Source of the DNA: Tubulanus polymorphus
Lineage: Eukaryota > Nemertea > Palaeonemertea > Tubulaniformes > Tubulanidae
DNA length: 64,000 nucleotides
Assembly: GCF_964204645.1 (NCBI RefSeq)
Contig: NC_134027.1
Span: 13,504,485-13,568,484 of the forward strand
Direction: 5' to 3'
Made by a program: the position numbers and the translations under genes. The notes under the pieces are model-generated. The model saw only the letters and a program-made list of their open reading frames with translations. It made no database searches and had not been told where the DNA came from. Position 1 is the first letter of the stretch. Each line of letters opens with the position of its first letter. Below are positions 34,001 to 45,044 of the stretch, in pieces.

Positions 34001-35546
34001 ATGTATGATTTTTATTATAATGTTTTACAACCACTTTTTGGGGAAAAGCATATTGAAATATTATATTTTGATTCTGTAACAGCTGACACCCCAATATTAT
34101 TAAAATGTAATGATAGAATATTGATAAGAAGAATTTCAGAAATAATTCCAAAACAAAATGAATGTTATATTTCATATGGTGAAAAAGAATTAATACAAAT
34201 AAATGGATTAATGGATGTTTGGACAAGAAATGGATGGAAAAAATTAAAGAATATTATTAGGCATAAAACAAATAAGAAAATCTATAGAGTTAGAACTAAA
34301 TTAGGGTTTGTTGATGTTACAGAAGACCATAGTTTAATTAAACGAAATGGTGATGAAATAAAACCAACTGATATAAAAATTGGAGATGAATTATTACATA
34401 AAAGATTTTTCCAAAGAATGAATCATATATCATTTGATGAAATTATTGATAATATTTATAATATAGAACCCGAAACATTAGAAGAAAAAGAATATTTTAT
34501 CAAAGAATTTTTCATGGGAGATGGTTCAGCAGGTGTGTATAATTATGTTAATCGCACTCAATATTGCTGGTATTTATGCAATCAAGATTTGAAATTATTA
34601 GAAAGAATAAAGAAATTCTGTGAAGAAGTTTATTCACATAAAACATAGGAATAATCCTAAAGATTTTGCTATAAAATATAATGACGAATTCTATATTCAT
34701 GCAATAGTGAAAAGTAATACTTCAACTAAAGAAAAGATAGTTCCAGATTATGTATTAAATGCAAGAAATAATTTAAGAAAATGGTTCTTCATTGGATTCT
34801 ACGCAGCAGATGGTACTAAAAGTTTCAAAAACCGCAAAACAATATCTTTAGCTCAAAAAGGAAAAGTTGCTATATCAGGATTAAATATATTATGCAATTC
34901 ATTAGGTTTTAATATGAATATTGGATTGATTAAATCTAAACCAAATTGCTTTAATTTAAGCCATGTAGAAAATGAGTTAACAGAAGGAGTTAAAGATTTA
35001 TTTGAAATATATAACCCAACAGATTATGTTTATGATTTATCAACTGAAGATGGTACATTTAACTGTGGATTTCCATTAATAGCAGTCAATACTGACGCGT
35101 ACATACTAAAAATCAAAACAAATGACATAACAAAAGACTTAAAAACATTAAAACATCATTTTGATTTTAGCAATTATCCCAAAGATCATGAACTATTTAG
35201 CAATGATAATAAAAAGATTCCTGGTAAATTTAAAGATGAATTAGGGGGTGATGAAATGATTGAATTTGTTGGGATAAGAAGTAAAATGTATAGTTATAGA
35301 ACAAAAGACCATGAAGCTAAAAAATTAAAAGGAATAACAAAACATGTGGTTGATAAACATATAGAATTTCAAGATTATATAAAGTGTTTATATAACTCAA
35401 TTGTAATGAAACATAAAATGAATTCTTTAAGATCAGAAGATCACGAGATGTACATTAATGAAGTTGAAAAAACTAGTTTGAATCCATTTGATGATAAAAG
35501 GCATATTTTAGATGATGGTATAAAAACATTACCTTATGGCCATTAA
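31086..35546 (+). pseudogene. Polinton-type family B DNA polymerase with intein, broken
   Basis: Start chosen at 31086 because it lies in TAATTTTTTTTCCTAATAAATG; a one-base shift near 31,156 moves it into the long frame. Order: two Cys/His motifs (CKYCKK; KCEVCNEFIVKRNYNRH), a NEDNKCFLWSIISCLHP module common in such polymerases, Exo I (YGDFES), a HDHLNSKYRGAAHEDCN block, Exo II-like HKLSG.DTHLFI, Exo III-like RFLDSYRFLASSLD, motif A (VVDLEYPENI), motif B (MNNSSYGKTCENIRNR) and motif C (LYFD|TDAYILKI) split by an intein, then FVGIRSKMYSY and LPYGH at the end. Breaks: TAA 32674, TAG 33091, a frameshift near 33,985 beside a short duplication, and one in the intein near 34,640. By family it copies the element, probably protein-primed. 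Confidence 0.92.
34073..35090 (+). other. Intein inserted at PolB motif C (degenerate)
   Basis: The insertion splits the catalytic LYFD/TDAY. It starts SVTADTPILLKCNDRI (block A, Ser1) and has block B RHKTNKKIYRVRTKLGFVDV then TEDHSL. Two LAGLIDADG-like helices follow (FFMGDGSAG and FFIGFYAADGTKSF), then block F DYVYDLSTEDGTFN and the end LIAVN before Thr+1. The penultimate residue is Val rather than His. This site and the block B wording match inteins known in NCLDV and archaeal B-family polymerases. The 1018-bp length is not a multiple of three because of a frameshift near 34,640, so it cannot be translated through now. Confidence 0.88.
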
Positions 35547-36870
35547 AACATAAAATCAATATCATCATACTCGAAATCACTATTGGCTTCTTCATTTTCA
35601 TTTAATTGTTCTTGTATAATTTGTTTAGGTTCTTCCATTTCATTTTTCTCATTTAAATAAAGTTCTATCTTGTACCACATTTCATCTCGCTCTCTTTGTT
35701 TCTTTTTGTTCGTTAATTCGTCAAATGGAATTATAATATCGATGTTCAAATAATTTACAATCTTATTTAAAAAGAATTCATAATTAATTGAATCTGTTAT
35801 TCTATTTTCCAAATGATACATTAATATTTGTTTAAATATTTTTTTTATATTTTCCATATCTTCTTCTGTTAATTTTGGTTTTTCATAATAATCGTTAAAT
35901 AATAAATATAAATACATTTTCTTTGGTTTTGTGTTAAATGTTAATGGAATAATTGTTTTTATAATATCCTTTTTAGTTATTTCACCATTTTTATTTTCTA
36001 TTATTTTCATTTTTTAAGCCATTGCTTATATTCTGGTGTATGATCTTCTATAGAAAATATTTTAAAAATTTCATCAAGATAATTTAATTTTGGTTCTATG
36101 AGAAAATCTCTAGTTTTGTCTTCACCCCATAAATTCTTTTGCCATCCACATTCATTACAAAATAACACAGTACCTTCTTGTCTTAAGGTCGCATAACTAC
36201 ATTGTGGGCATTTTTGTTTATAATTTATTGGTAATAGATCTTCATTAAGCTCTTGGTATTTTCTTACGTTTTCTTTATGTTTTATTGTTCTATTATGTAG
36301 ATTTGAATTACTTGTTGTAATAATCAATTTACAATATTTACAATAATATGTTTTTCTTGTTAATTCATTACATTGTTTTTCTAACTTTTCAACTGTTTCT
36401 TTATTATCTGGTAACGTTTTCTCATATTTTATTTTTTCTAATAAACTATTTTTTCTTTCATTGAATTCTGCTTCAAATTTATTAGAAATTTTATCTATAT
36501 GTGCTTTACGAAATTGATGATACTCCCAATCTTCTATATTTTCAGGGCTATATTTTATTCGACAAGGCTCACAGAAATGATATTTTATATTATCCTTATC
36601 ATAGAATAAGAAAGGTCTTTTCCAAATAATTTCAGGTTCAACTTCAACAGAATTACTATTACTTTCATTACTATCAACATTAGCCGTTGCGCCATTAATT
36701 TTACACTTCTCTGAATGTTTTTTAACGTAATTTCTTGAGAATTATTTATTTCATTTTGGGCAGTTTATTTTAGGGGGTTTATAATTTTCATCATGTTTTT
36801 TCATATGTCGAGCCATATTACTTTTTCTTAGAAGTTCATCACAAATTTCACATCCTATCTTCTCATCCAT
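35543..36870 (-). pseudogene. Multi-zinc-finger protein, copy A
   Basis: About 442 codons from ATG at 36870 (CCTAAATAAATG). It has an N-terminal C2H2 (CEICDELLRKSNMARHMKKH), a second Cys/His pair, a C..C..H region near 36,550 (FCEPCRIKY), a CKYCKLIITTSNSNLHNRTIKH finger, and a zinc ribbon (KCPQCSYATL..FCNECGWQ). The C-terminus is acidic (FEYDDIDFMF). Two in-frame stops near 36,745 and a one-base deletion at about 36,010 (against copy B) break it. Its stop codon shares TTAA with the PolB stop (35543-35546), so the genes are tail to tail with no gap. Role unknown; possibly nucleic-acid binding. Confidence 0.75.
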
Positions 36871-36938
36871 TTATTTAGGAAAAATTGTATTAAAATTAAT
36901 TTTTAGTGATGAGCGGTAATTTTTTTATGTTATAAATA
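36871..36938. promoter_or_regulatory. Divergent 68-bp promoter region, copy A
   Basis: A short AT-rich gap between divergent starts. Reading outwards, each side has a T-run (AATTTTTTT to the right, AATTTTTCC to the left) followed by a TAAATAATG or TAAATAAATG start. The same arrangement recurs at 48,226-48,293. Confidence 0.55.
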
Positions 36939-37343
36939 ATGGTAGAATTAAACGAATACAGAATATTTGTTGATTCTAGAAAACTTACAAATTATAAATC
37001 ACATAATTTAATAGTTCAATTAGATAGAGAATTTAAGAATTGTGTTGATTTAAAATTAGTATATATAAGTTTATGTGACTCATTTTACAATATATCGGAT
37101 AGCATTTAATTTTTTCAATCTTTTACAAAAAAAGGAATAAATGGTTTTTTATATATTTAAAACCAGGATTATATAATTTAGATACATTAGCACAAGAAAT
37201 TAATAGAAAAGCTCGAGCTAAATTAGGAAGTGATTCCGGATTTAGTATAAGAATTTTAAAAAGTGATAGTTCCAATAAAATAAAGATTAGGTTAGCTAAT
37301 GACGAACAATTTAAATTTACAGTAAGAAAACCTTTAGGTAAAC

Positions 37344-37374
37344 CATGGACTCTAAAACGAAGGGACGTGAAACG
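37344..37374 (+). repeat. Left terminal inverted repeat of the P-like transposon
   Basis: 31 bp beginning CATGGACTCTAAAACGAAGG, exactly matched in inverse at 43203-43233. Preceded by the target duplication GGTAAAC. Confidence 0.93.
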
Positions 37375-37884
37375 AAAAACGCCGCCTTTGATCTCCCCTG
37401 TAGCATCCGAGCTACGGCTCTCTGCAGTTCGTCATTCGCGTGGCAACACCTGTCAGTGTGGTTAATTGCAGTTTTGTTGCGCGCGCAGCTAAAACAGCGA
37501 CCCATATGGACGAAAACACTTCCATAGTAATCTACACGCTGTGAATTATCAGCAGCTAGGGCGCCATTGAAATGGTTGTTAAGGGGATAGAATCTCAGTG
37601 CAATCATGGACTCTAAAACACCTGCATTAATTGAATATTGTTAATAAAATCAATCTACTTTACTTAATTACAACACATGTCTCAATATATGACACGGCCT
37701 CATCATCTGATTTTATTTCAACAGCAATAATTAGTAGGTCAATAATTAGTGTACTACACGCATAACTTATTTTAACTAGGGGTCAGTCACCTATATTTAT
37801 GAACAATGTCTAAGTAAGCATATAAGCAAACATATATAGCGTATACTAGTCAGAAGTAATTTTACACCTGGTTACAACGGACTT

Positions 37885-39350
37885 ATGATGGAAAACAACC
37901 CGACCAAACGACGACTGAATAATGACATTTTTGATTTGGATAAGGAAATACGCTGGGATAATTTGATAAGCGATGATGAATTGCTAGCTGAATGCCCTGT
38001 GTTGATGGAATCTTTTTTTAAATGTCCTTTTTGTGGCAAGACGTTTAAAAGTTCATCAGGATTTACCGGGCACATTAAAAAACAGCACGACGCAAACCCC
38101 AAGGAATATGCTGGTAATTATATATTCTAAACTCTATTGTATTTACTGATAACATATATGAAAAGTTCCTTATTCTTAAACTTCACATTTCATATTTCAG
38201 CATCTAAGCATAAAATGAATCAGGTTTTAAAGGAGAATGATCATGACCATTCATCAATTTCTTCGAGTACGTAGCATTTTCTGCCTGGTGAAATGAAATT
38301 ATCGATACGTATATGCATCTATACCGCTCTTTCAATTATTATCTTTCAGAGCCATACCTGGATGAGAATGAATTCTTGAAATCGTTCGAAAAAACTGTGT
38401 GCGACGCATTAAGAGAAGTGAAGAGCGATCCGATAATAATGACGTCTCCTTTTGGCGGTATCTTTGAAAAATTGATCGAAGAATCGCACAATGCGCAAAA
38501 AACAACCGAATTGTGCAATGTTTTAGCACCTCGAGTCGAAAAGTGCATACGTGCAGGAGAAACCAGCAAATTTCCCAGTATCAGTCGGGAATTGATTTGG
38601 AATCAATTCCATAATCTGAGGACGGATGAACTTCTAATCGATGAACTGTGTTCCACATTTTCGCGTGACAAAATGAGAAAAGCACAAGTTCGCATGCTTG
38701 TAAGCTGCTGGTTGTCACAAGTGTTTAAACTGTCAGTGATTTGGCATTTCAGCAGCGATACTGAAAATTCAGTCGAGGGGGACGAGTGCGATTTAACGAA
38801 ATCTGAGGAGGGTGTCTTGCGTTTCATCGCTGGTTATATATGTCGAAAATTGACAGATCGTTTTCAAAGGAGTAATTCACCAGTTTCGGCGATCTACCTG
38901 GAAGTATTGGGAGAAATATCCCAGAAAAGCGAATCGTTTGAAAAAGAGGACCTTTTCCTTGAACACACCGAGACGTGGCTAACATTAGTCAACCGTGGGG
39001 GATTGACGTTCGTGACCGATGCGTTTTATTTAATGATATTGAGTATCGAGAAATTAGTAAGGAAAGACTACAATCGCCATGAAGCAGACTCTAATCTAAA
39101 TGCTCGTGTGAGAAAACGTATTATAGAAGACCGGCCGGTACATGTGTACCTAGATGAAATAACGAAAAAACTATCTGACGAGGAGAAGCAGGGTTTCCTC
39201 TCCGTAGTTGTGAACCTGTATCTCAACATCCGCAGTCATGCATATGCCAAAGGAATTGTTGATTTCCACGAACAAAGAACTTCAACGACAAGCAAAGGCC
39301 AGAAAGGACTGAGAAAATCTTTAAAGGATTGCACCAACAGGTATATATAA
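37885..39350 (+). CDS. C2H2/IAGY protein, second gene of the P-like transposon
   Basis: Three exons with GT-AG junctions: 37885-38113, 38201-38266 and 38350-39350. Exon 1 carries a C2H2 finger (CPFCGKTFKSSSGFTGHIKKQH). Exon 3 holds a helical region, then EGVLRFIAGYICRKL, and a C-terminal block (NIRSHAYAKGIVDFHEQ, then KGLRKSLKD) shared with the decayed partner at 28,500-29,515. No catalytic acid triad is evident. I infer an accessory DNA-binding or regulatory protein for the transposase. All exons are open, so it may still be intact. Confidence 0.7.
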
Positions 39351-39474
39351 TCTTATAGGACATTTCTTTATTATAAACATCAATTCTATATTTACAAACT
39401 AATACATACAAAAACAAGAAAATACATTTTCATGAATGGATAATATGACAGTAACATTTTCAATATTCTAATTC

Positions 39475-42242
39475 TCAATGATGGCGTTTCTTTTTTGGAA
39501 GTGGAGTATTGTCGTTTACATATTGCACCTGATAATCAGCAGTTACATTTCCTCTAATAGGCGCCAATGCGTGTGATTTTAATGTACATATTGCACTGGA
39601 ATTATAACAAAATTGATATACATTCGGATTATCATTTCCACCCCCCCCCCCCCCCCCCACTGTCTCTGTTTCCCAAAGAACTGCTCAAGTGGGTCCTGAT
39701 TAAATTTTTCTGATAACACGAAAGTTGCCCCATGTTGTAATAAGTATGTACAGCACTCAATGAATGATTTAATTGTGATCTCAATACCATCAAGAGTTTG
39801 ATAAGAAAGAATCATTCGTGCTTTATCGGATTTCTGAATATTTACATGTGTTTCATCAATTTCAGCCTTCCAACGCTTTAAATCATCCAAGAACCATTGG
39901 AGCCAGGTAAGCCGATCATCGTCAACATCAGTATATGCATTAAGATCTTTATTCAGTGACCTTTCACCTTGTCTGAGGTGACGCACATTAAGACAATCAA
40001 AGAACTTGTTTATATTTCTAATAAATACGACCGTTTCTGAAGTCTCATCTCCCTGAGTTAATTGCAGGGCATTTGCAACTGACGAGCTAAGAATTTGAGC
40101 AGCTAATTTTACCCGCATTTTTGAAAATGATGTTAGGTAGACATGCGCACGAGTCAACTTGGGTACAAGTTTTAAATGGTTTCTGGCTTCATAATTCTGA
40201 AGCTCAACAATCTGTTTCCATGAAATGTGTTTCCCCCTTCGCCACATATAACGTGTATTGCTGTTTGCACCAGAGCTATAAAAACAGTTTCTGACAGTTT
40301 TAATGAGATGAGGGGCATCCGATATAAAGTACAAATCTCTGTCAGTAGCGAAAGGGTTTTTTGTTTTATACACAACGCCTTCAAAACCTTCAATTCGATG
40401 CATATTAAAAAATCGTCTATTCGATGATGCCCCATCACATGTGAGGGAAAGGACTTTCATACCATACAGTTCTAAATACATAATTGTATCCCATACCAAA
40501 GGATAAAGAAAATCCGCTGTAATGCCATTGCAAGGAAAGCTTGCAATTGGATATGAAATATTATTCGTAAGTCCCCTGACCATGAAAGTTAACATATAAG
40601 TTGCTAAGGGAGGCTTTGATGTGCCTTCTGCCATATTGCGTTCATAGTTAATAATACAATTGGAAACATCATCCAAATTCGTATACCCAATAAGCTCACC
40701 AGATGCTTTATCATACACTAAATCAGCTTTTATTTTAACTTCATCGTGCAGCAAACCTACATAACGAACATGTTCTAAATATGAATTTTCATTTTCAGAT
40801 TCCTTCAGCAATTCAACAAATGACTCTACTTGAAAACCAGACTGTGGTTTAAATGAATGCGTATAGTCTATCAACGTTCGCGAAGATGGTAAACTTATGA
40901 AACCGGAACGACGCATTGCTTCATATGATCCGGATGATTTTCCTCGAAGATACAGGCACCACTTTATTATCAGAGGGTGCCATCGGATTGATTTCTTGCT
41001 GGACGTCTGTGCGCACTTCAATTGCTGGTCCCAGAATACTCTCGAAAATGTACCTTCAGCAAATGCCGAGTTATTTGGATGAGTCATTTCTTCGTTGTGA
41101 TGTTCCATAATCGATTGAAAATCATCAGAACTTAATTGATCGAGTTTAGTTCCCTCTCGGTCAATTCTCTTTTGAATTTGAATTTCCAATCTTTTAATTT
41201 TTAGTTGGAGTCTATCAATTTCGCGCTTCATTATTCTTAGTTTACTATCTTTTTCATTTGCCGATAAATTTGAATATGTACAGTGTGACGACAAGCCAAT
41301 TTTTTGGGTAGAGTCACTATTCTGCAATTTTGACATTCTGGCACGCAACCTAACACGAAATTTGCTGCAGTTACTGCACCGGGCGCTGAATCGGTCAATA
41401 AGTAGATCGCAATTAGAAGAACGAATTGTTGATGTGTACCGGTTTCCAAAACATGTTTGTCCATAGTCTCCTTCTCTGATTGCAGAAATAGTCTCTGAAC
41501 CTTTCTCGGTTATTCCGGATCCTACCGCTATCAGACTATTGAATTTTTCATCACTGTTGCCGCTGCATATAAGATATGATTCTACAATTTTTGGTAAATG
41601 TAGAATTTTCGCTTTAATCAATGTCTTTGAAAGAAATTTCAAGTTCGAATAATTTTTGTATAAATAATGTTCAGAATCTAGAACTTGATTGTGCACCTTA
41701 ATTGTTATTTCATATTCGTTCGTAATTTGAATCCAAATCGATACAACTGGACCACTATCCGTGTCAGTTAATTTGACCAGCGTTAACCCAACATCATTTA
41801 ACGTATGAACTTTCCATGAATCCAACGCTAGCTTCGATTCCGAAATTTCCTTCAGTATTTCATTTCTACTGGCATTTTGTATCTGTAAAAACAAATTAGA
41901 TCAAAATCATTATGTAAAATATCGTGAAATCCGAAGATATATTCCTCCAAAAATTTGTTCTGATGTTAATAAACTTAATAAAAATCATATCTTACCGTCG
42001 ATGAATCGTCTGTTTCATGGTTTAATGAAATTTCTGGTTCGATTACATCTTCACATACCTGTTGAAATGGCAAAAAAGATTTGATTTACTGACAAGAAAT
42101 AAACTACATGTATATATAGACTGATGTGAGTGCATTTTATATGCTGAGGATATCTTACCTCACTCTGTTCTTGCTGGGGTTGGCCAGGATCTGCAGGACG
42201 TTTTCGAATCCTGCCTATTCTCTTACGTCTCGGCTTTTTCAT
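39475..42242 (-). pseudogene. P-element-like transposase, spliced, frameshift at a poly-C run
   Basis: Exon 1 42242-42159 (basic KKPRRKRIGRIRKRP), exon 2 42058-41996, exon 3 41882-39475, all joined in phase 0. Exon 3 has a C..C motif (RCSNCSKFRVRLRARM), a coiled coil (RIMKREIDRLQLKIKRLEI), then P-type blocks: VRYVGLLHDEVKIKADLVYD, SLTCDGASSNRRFFNMHRI, FISDAPHLIKTVRNC, LTRAHVYLTSFSKMRVKLAAQ and FNQDPLEQFFGKQRQWGG. An 18-nt C run on the plus strand (39641-39658) sits inside the Gly-rich turn; the frame shifts there and ends NTPLPKKKRHH. No THAP domain is visible. By family it cuts and pastes DNA, with GTP used in the Drosophila enzyme. The run may be an assembly artefact, in which case the gene is intact. 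Confidence 0.82.
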
Positions 42243-42249
42243 ACCTAAA

Positions 42250-43200
42250 AAAAATTGTTACATTGAAAAAATTTATCTTCCCAACAAATAAACACTTGGC
42301 CTGGATGTGGGATATGGCCTAGATACACACTGCTGCATTATCATTCGGTGTGATCATAACACTGGCAATGCGGAAGTAAACAGACCCGTATCTATGGAAC
42401 AAGATCTCAATCTCTGTAGGCCTATACACAATAGTGACGTCACATCGAGTTCCGGAGTAATAATTACGTTAGTATTTCAATAAAAAGAATACTTTTCAAA
42501 TCAGAATTATAGACCAGATAAATGATCATCTTCAATACAAATGTAATCAAGCCAGAAATTAAACTTTCGTTGTTTCGATATTGTTTTCATAATGAATTAA
42601 TATTCTACGGATGTTGAATAACTTGGTTTACAAATTTTATTATTTTCATATCATTTATTTAATTTGGTCGAGAAAATGAAAGGAAGACTGGGCAAAATAT
42701 TGATATACCAACAAATCTATCGAACCGATTAAAATATAAAGTATATCAAGCCATACGGTTGGGATTCATAAATAACAATTTGGCAATTCGATTAATATCT
42801 GAAATTTACCCTCTAACAGAATTGGTTTACTAAATGAACATATCGCGAAGTCTTGGTTCGAACTCGCGGAAATCATTGAGGATAATTTGATTGCAATCAA
42901 CAGCTTGCGTGTTTCGAATATGTGTTAAATTCAGACGACCCCGATAAAAATAGAATTTACCTTATCGATCTTAAGTATCTCTAGAGTGTAATCCTTTTTA
43001 TAAAATGGGAGTTAAACACACACGAATCGACAAATCTGAAGATTTATGTCACGTACAAAATCACGCCGCTAAACACTGCAGTCAAATATGGCGGTTCTCC
43101 TTGCTCAGAGCTGTTCGGCTATAATCGGAAACACTCGGTTTCCGATTACAGCGTAGCTACGATCCAACGCGCGTCGACAGCTGGCCCTTTGATCTTTAGC
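42250..43200. other. Right non-coding arm of the P-like transposon
   Basis: Promoter-side region of the transposase gene and right subterminal DNA. It contains an inverted pair (GGAAACCGAGTG/CACTCGGTTTCC type) near 43,128-43,150. No gene. Confidence 0.5.
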
Positions 43201-43202
43201 TG

Positions 43203-43233
43203 CGTTTCACGTCCCTTCGTTTTAGAGTCCATG
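43203..43233 (-). repeat. Right terminal inverted repeat of the P-like transposon
   Basis: Reverse complement of 37344-37374, followed directly by GGTAAAC, the second copy of the target duplication. Confidence 0.93.
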
Positions 43234-43597
43234 GGTAAACTGTTAGGAATTAACCCAGATATTGTTACAGCATACGCAGAAGGTAGATCAAACTTAATAC
43301 CTTTTACACACTTTTATATTTATTGCAATTTAATTGATCCTACAAAAACATTCGAAGCAACTAAAGATACAATTTGTAATTCTAGTATATTATTTTTGCC
43401 ATTAAAGAATGTCAAACAATTTGGAACGCAAATAAATTATAATTTAACTGAATGTGATTTTAAACCTTGTATTCCTCAATTTAATAATTTTAAATTAGAA
43501 ATAAGAAATCATAATGGTTATTTAATTGATTTGAATAACTTTCATGTGATATATGAATTAGTTATAAGATGTAGAGAGTAATTTTTTCACTATATAA

Positions 43598-43945
43598 ATG
43601 AATATAACTGTTGGACCGAGTATATGTTTTGGGTTTGATTTTAAACGTGAGAAAGAAATGAAATTTAATATTAATGATGTAATTACACATATTAAAAATA
43701 TTGCATTTTCTAATGAAACAACATTTGAGTATGAAACAACGATAGATAAAGAAACATAAAAATGTAGTAAAGATTACTAATTTAATTAGAGAATCTTTAA
43801 GATTTTATGAATTAGATGAAGATTTTATCATAGATGATATTAAAAACATATTAACCAAAATAAAAGTAGTAATGAAATAAATGTTGAATTAATCATAAAT
43901 AAGTTAACTAAATATTTTGAAGATAGTAATTTTTTTGATAAATAA
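43598..43945 (+). pseudogene. Small Polinton protein, copy A, degraded
   Basis: Start in CACTATATAAATG with NITVGPSICFGFDFKREKEM, like copy B (49072-49413). An in-frame TAA after about 50 codons and small deletions break it. The end (DSNFFDK) is kept because it overlaps the next gene's start signal. Confidence 0.75.
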
Positions 43946-44167
43946 ATGAGTGATAATAAGTGGATAATAACTGGATTATATAATGGAGCATTACTATCAG
44001 TTGGAACTGTTAGTTATTCAATGGTATTTAAAAAAGTATTTAAAATGGGAGGTGTTAATGTTGATAGATTTGATATAAATGATATTTTAAAATTAACATT
44101 AGCAGTTACTTTATCTAATTTAAGTATTGATTATTTAGAAAAACAAAAATATATTCCTCCCATATAA
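43946..44167 (+). CDS. 73-residue membrane protein, copy A
   Basis: Starts directly after the previous stop (AAATAAATGAGTG). It has a hydrophobic N-terminal segment (WIITGLYNGALLSVGTVSYSMV), a middle block FDINDILKLTLAVTLSNL that may be a second membrane helix, and the end QKYIPPI. It is about 95% identical to copy B at 49414 (by eye). Conserved size and an intact frame in both copies suggest a small virion or membrane protein; role unknown. Confidence 0.7.
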   Translation: MSDNKWIITGLYNGALLSVGTVSYSMVFKKVFKMGGVNVDRFDINDILKLTLAVTLSNLSIDYLEKQKYIPPI

Positions 44168-44191
44168 ATGCGTAATTATTTTACTAAATAA

Positions 44192-44254
44192 ATGGCTTCT
44201 GCAATTATAACTATTATAGGATCAGCAATTGTTAACGCTTTAGCATTTACTGGA
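44192..44254 (+). pseudogene. Start of the 140-residue protein gene, copy A, truncated
   Basis: Matches the first 21 codons of 49660-50082 (ASAIITIIGSAIVNALAFTG), then breaks into unrelated GC-richer DNA at 44255. This marks the right end of piece A. Confidence 0.85.
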
Positions 44255-44790
44255 CAGCGTCGTACAACGGTGCCCGTGGCGGCGTTTCTTGCTGGTGTAG
44301 TTTTTTTACTATTCTGCCCGTGCGGCAGATAGCGAACCGGAAACCGACGAAAACGCAAACAAACAGGCAATTCCGGAGAAGTCTGTATTTATTGATACGC
44401 CGTCGATTCGAGACGGTAAAAAACTGAAATAACAGAGATAATTTTAATTATTAACTGAAACGACTAAATAAACTAAATCTCAGGACAATGAATAAAGGAT
44501 AAATGCTTACACTGTACGTGGGCAAGTTCCAAGGTAGATACGCGAAGAGATACAGATACGCGGATGTATGGAAGATTTTCCTAGTTACAGCAAGTATTAG
44601 CAGACAATAAAAATAGACACGTATACGGAAGTAAACAAACTCCGGGGAACTAAAAAATACGTATATAGACTCTGGAGCTAAACCGCGGTTACAGACTCAC
44701 TAAACTGACTGTATAAAAAAGTGTAGATCTCACTACAGACAAGCACTAAATCTAAATGCATGCATAACGATGTAACCATGTTACAGCACA
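44255..44790. other. Unrelated filler between pieces A and B
   Basis: About 535 bp of different composition joins the two Polinton copies. No gene or repeat recognised; a short palindrome (GTAACCATGTTAC) lies near 44,775, next to the junction with piece B. Confidence 0.6.
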
Positions 44791-44955
44791 ATTACCTTAT
44801 GGTTATTAAAACATAAAATCAATATCATCGAACTCGAAATCACTATTGGCTTCTTCATTTTCATTTAATTGTTTAGGTTCTTCTTCCATTTCATTTTTCT
44901 CATTTAAATAAAGTTCTATCTTGTTCCACATTTCATCTCGCTCTCTTTGTTTCTT

Positions 44956-45004
44956 TTTTGATGGGTTTCGTCGTCAGACGAACCCATCTATGGCATCGTC
45001 GTCA

Positions 45005-45044
<40 letters not shown>

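Larger units (their letters stand above)
37344..43233. mobile_element. Complete P-element-like DNA transposon, 5,890 bp
   Basis: The ends are exact 31-bp inverted repeats (37344-37374 and 43203-43233; start CATGGACTCTAAAACG). The flanks show the duplication GGTAAAC at 37337-37343 and 43234-43240; copy B has the unduplicated GCTAAAC at that place. It carries two convergent spliced genes: the IAGY/C2H2 protein (+) and the transposase (-). A further partial copy of the end sequence (15 bp) lies at 37605-37619. The 31-bp length and CATG start recall the Drosophila P element, whose target duplication is 8 bp; here only 7 bp match. Confidence 0.9.
36939..43581 (+). pseudogene. Jelly-roll-type minor capsid candidate, copy A, split by a transposon
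   Basis: 5' part 36939-37343 (VELNEYRIFVDSRKLTNYKS) and 3' part 43234-43581 (KLLGINPD, TKTFEATKDTICNSS, ending VIYELVIRCRE) surround the 5.9-kb P-like transposon. Copy B (48294-49055) shows the uninterrupted gene. Independent damage also exists: a deletion and frameshift near 37,110. So the gene was probably already decaying, or decayed after insertion. Confidence 0.8.

Noticed and set aside
43946-44167. Holin-like toxin
   Set aside because: Small hydrophobic proteins are common in virions; nothing in the sequence supports a lytic role.
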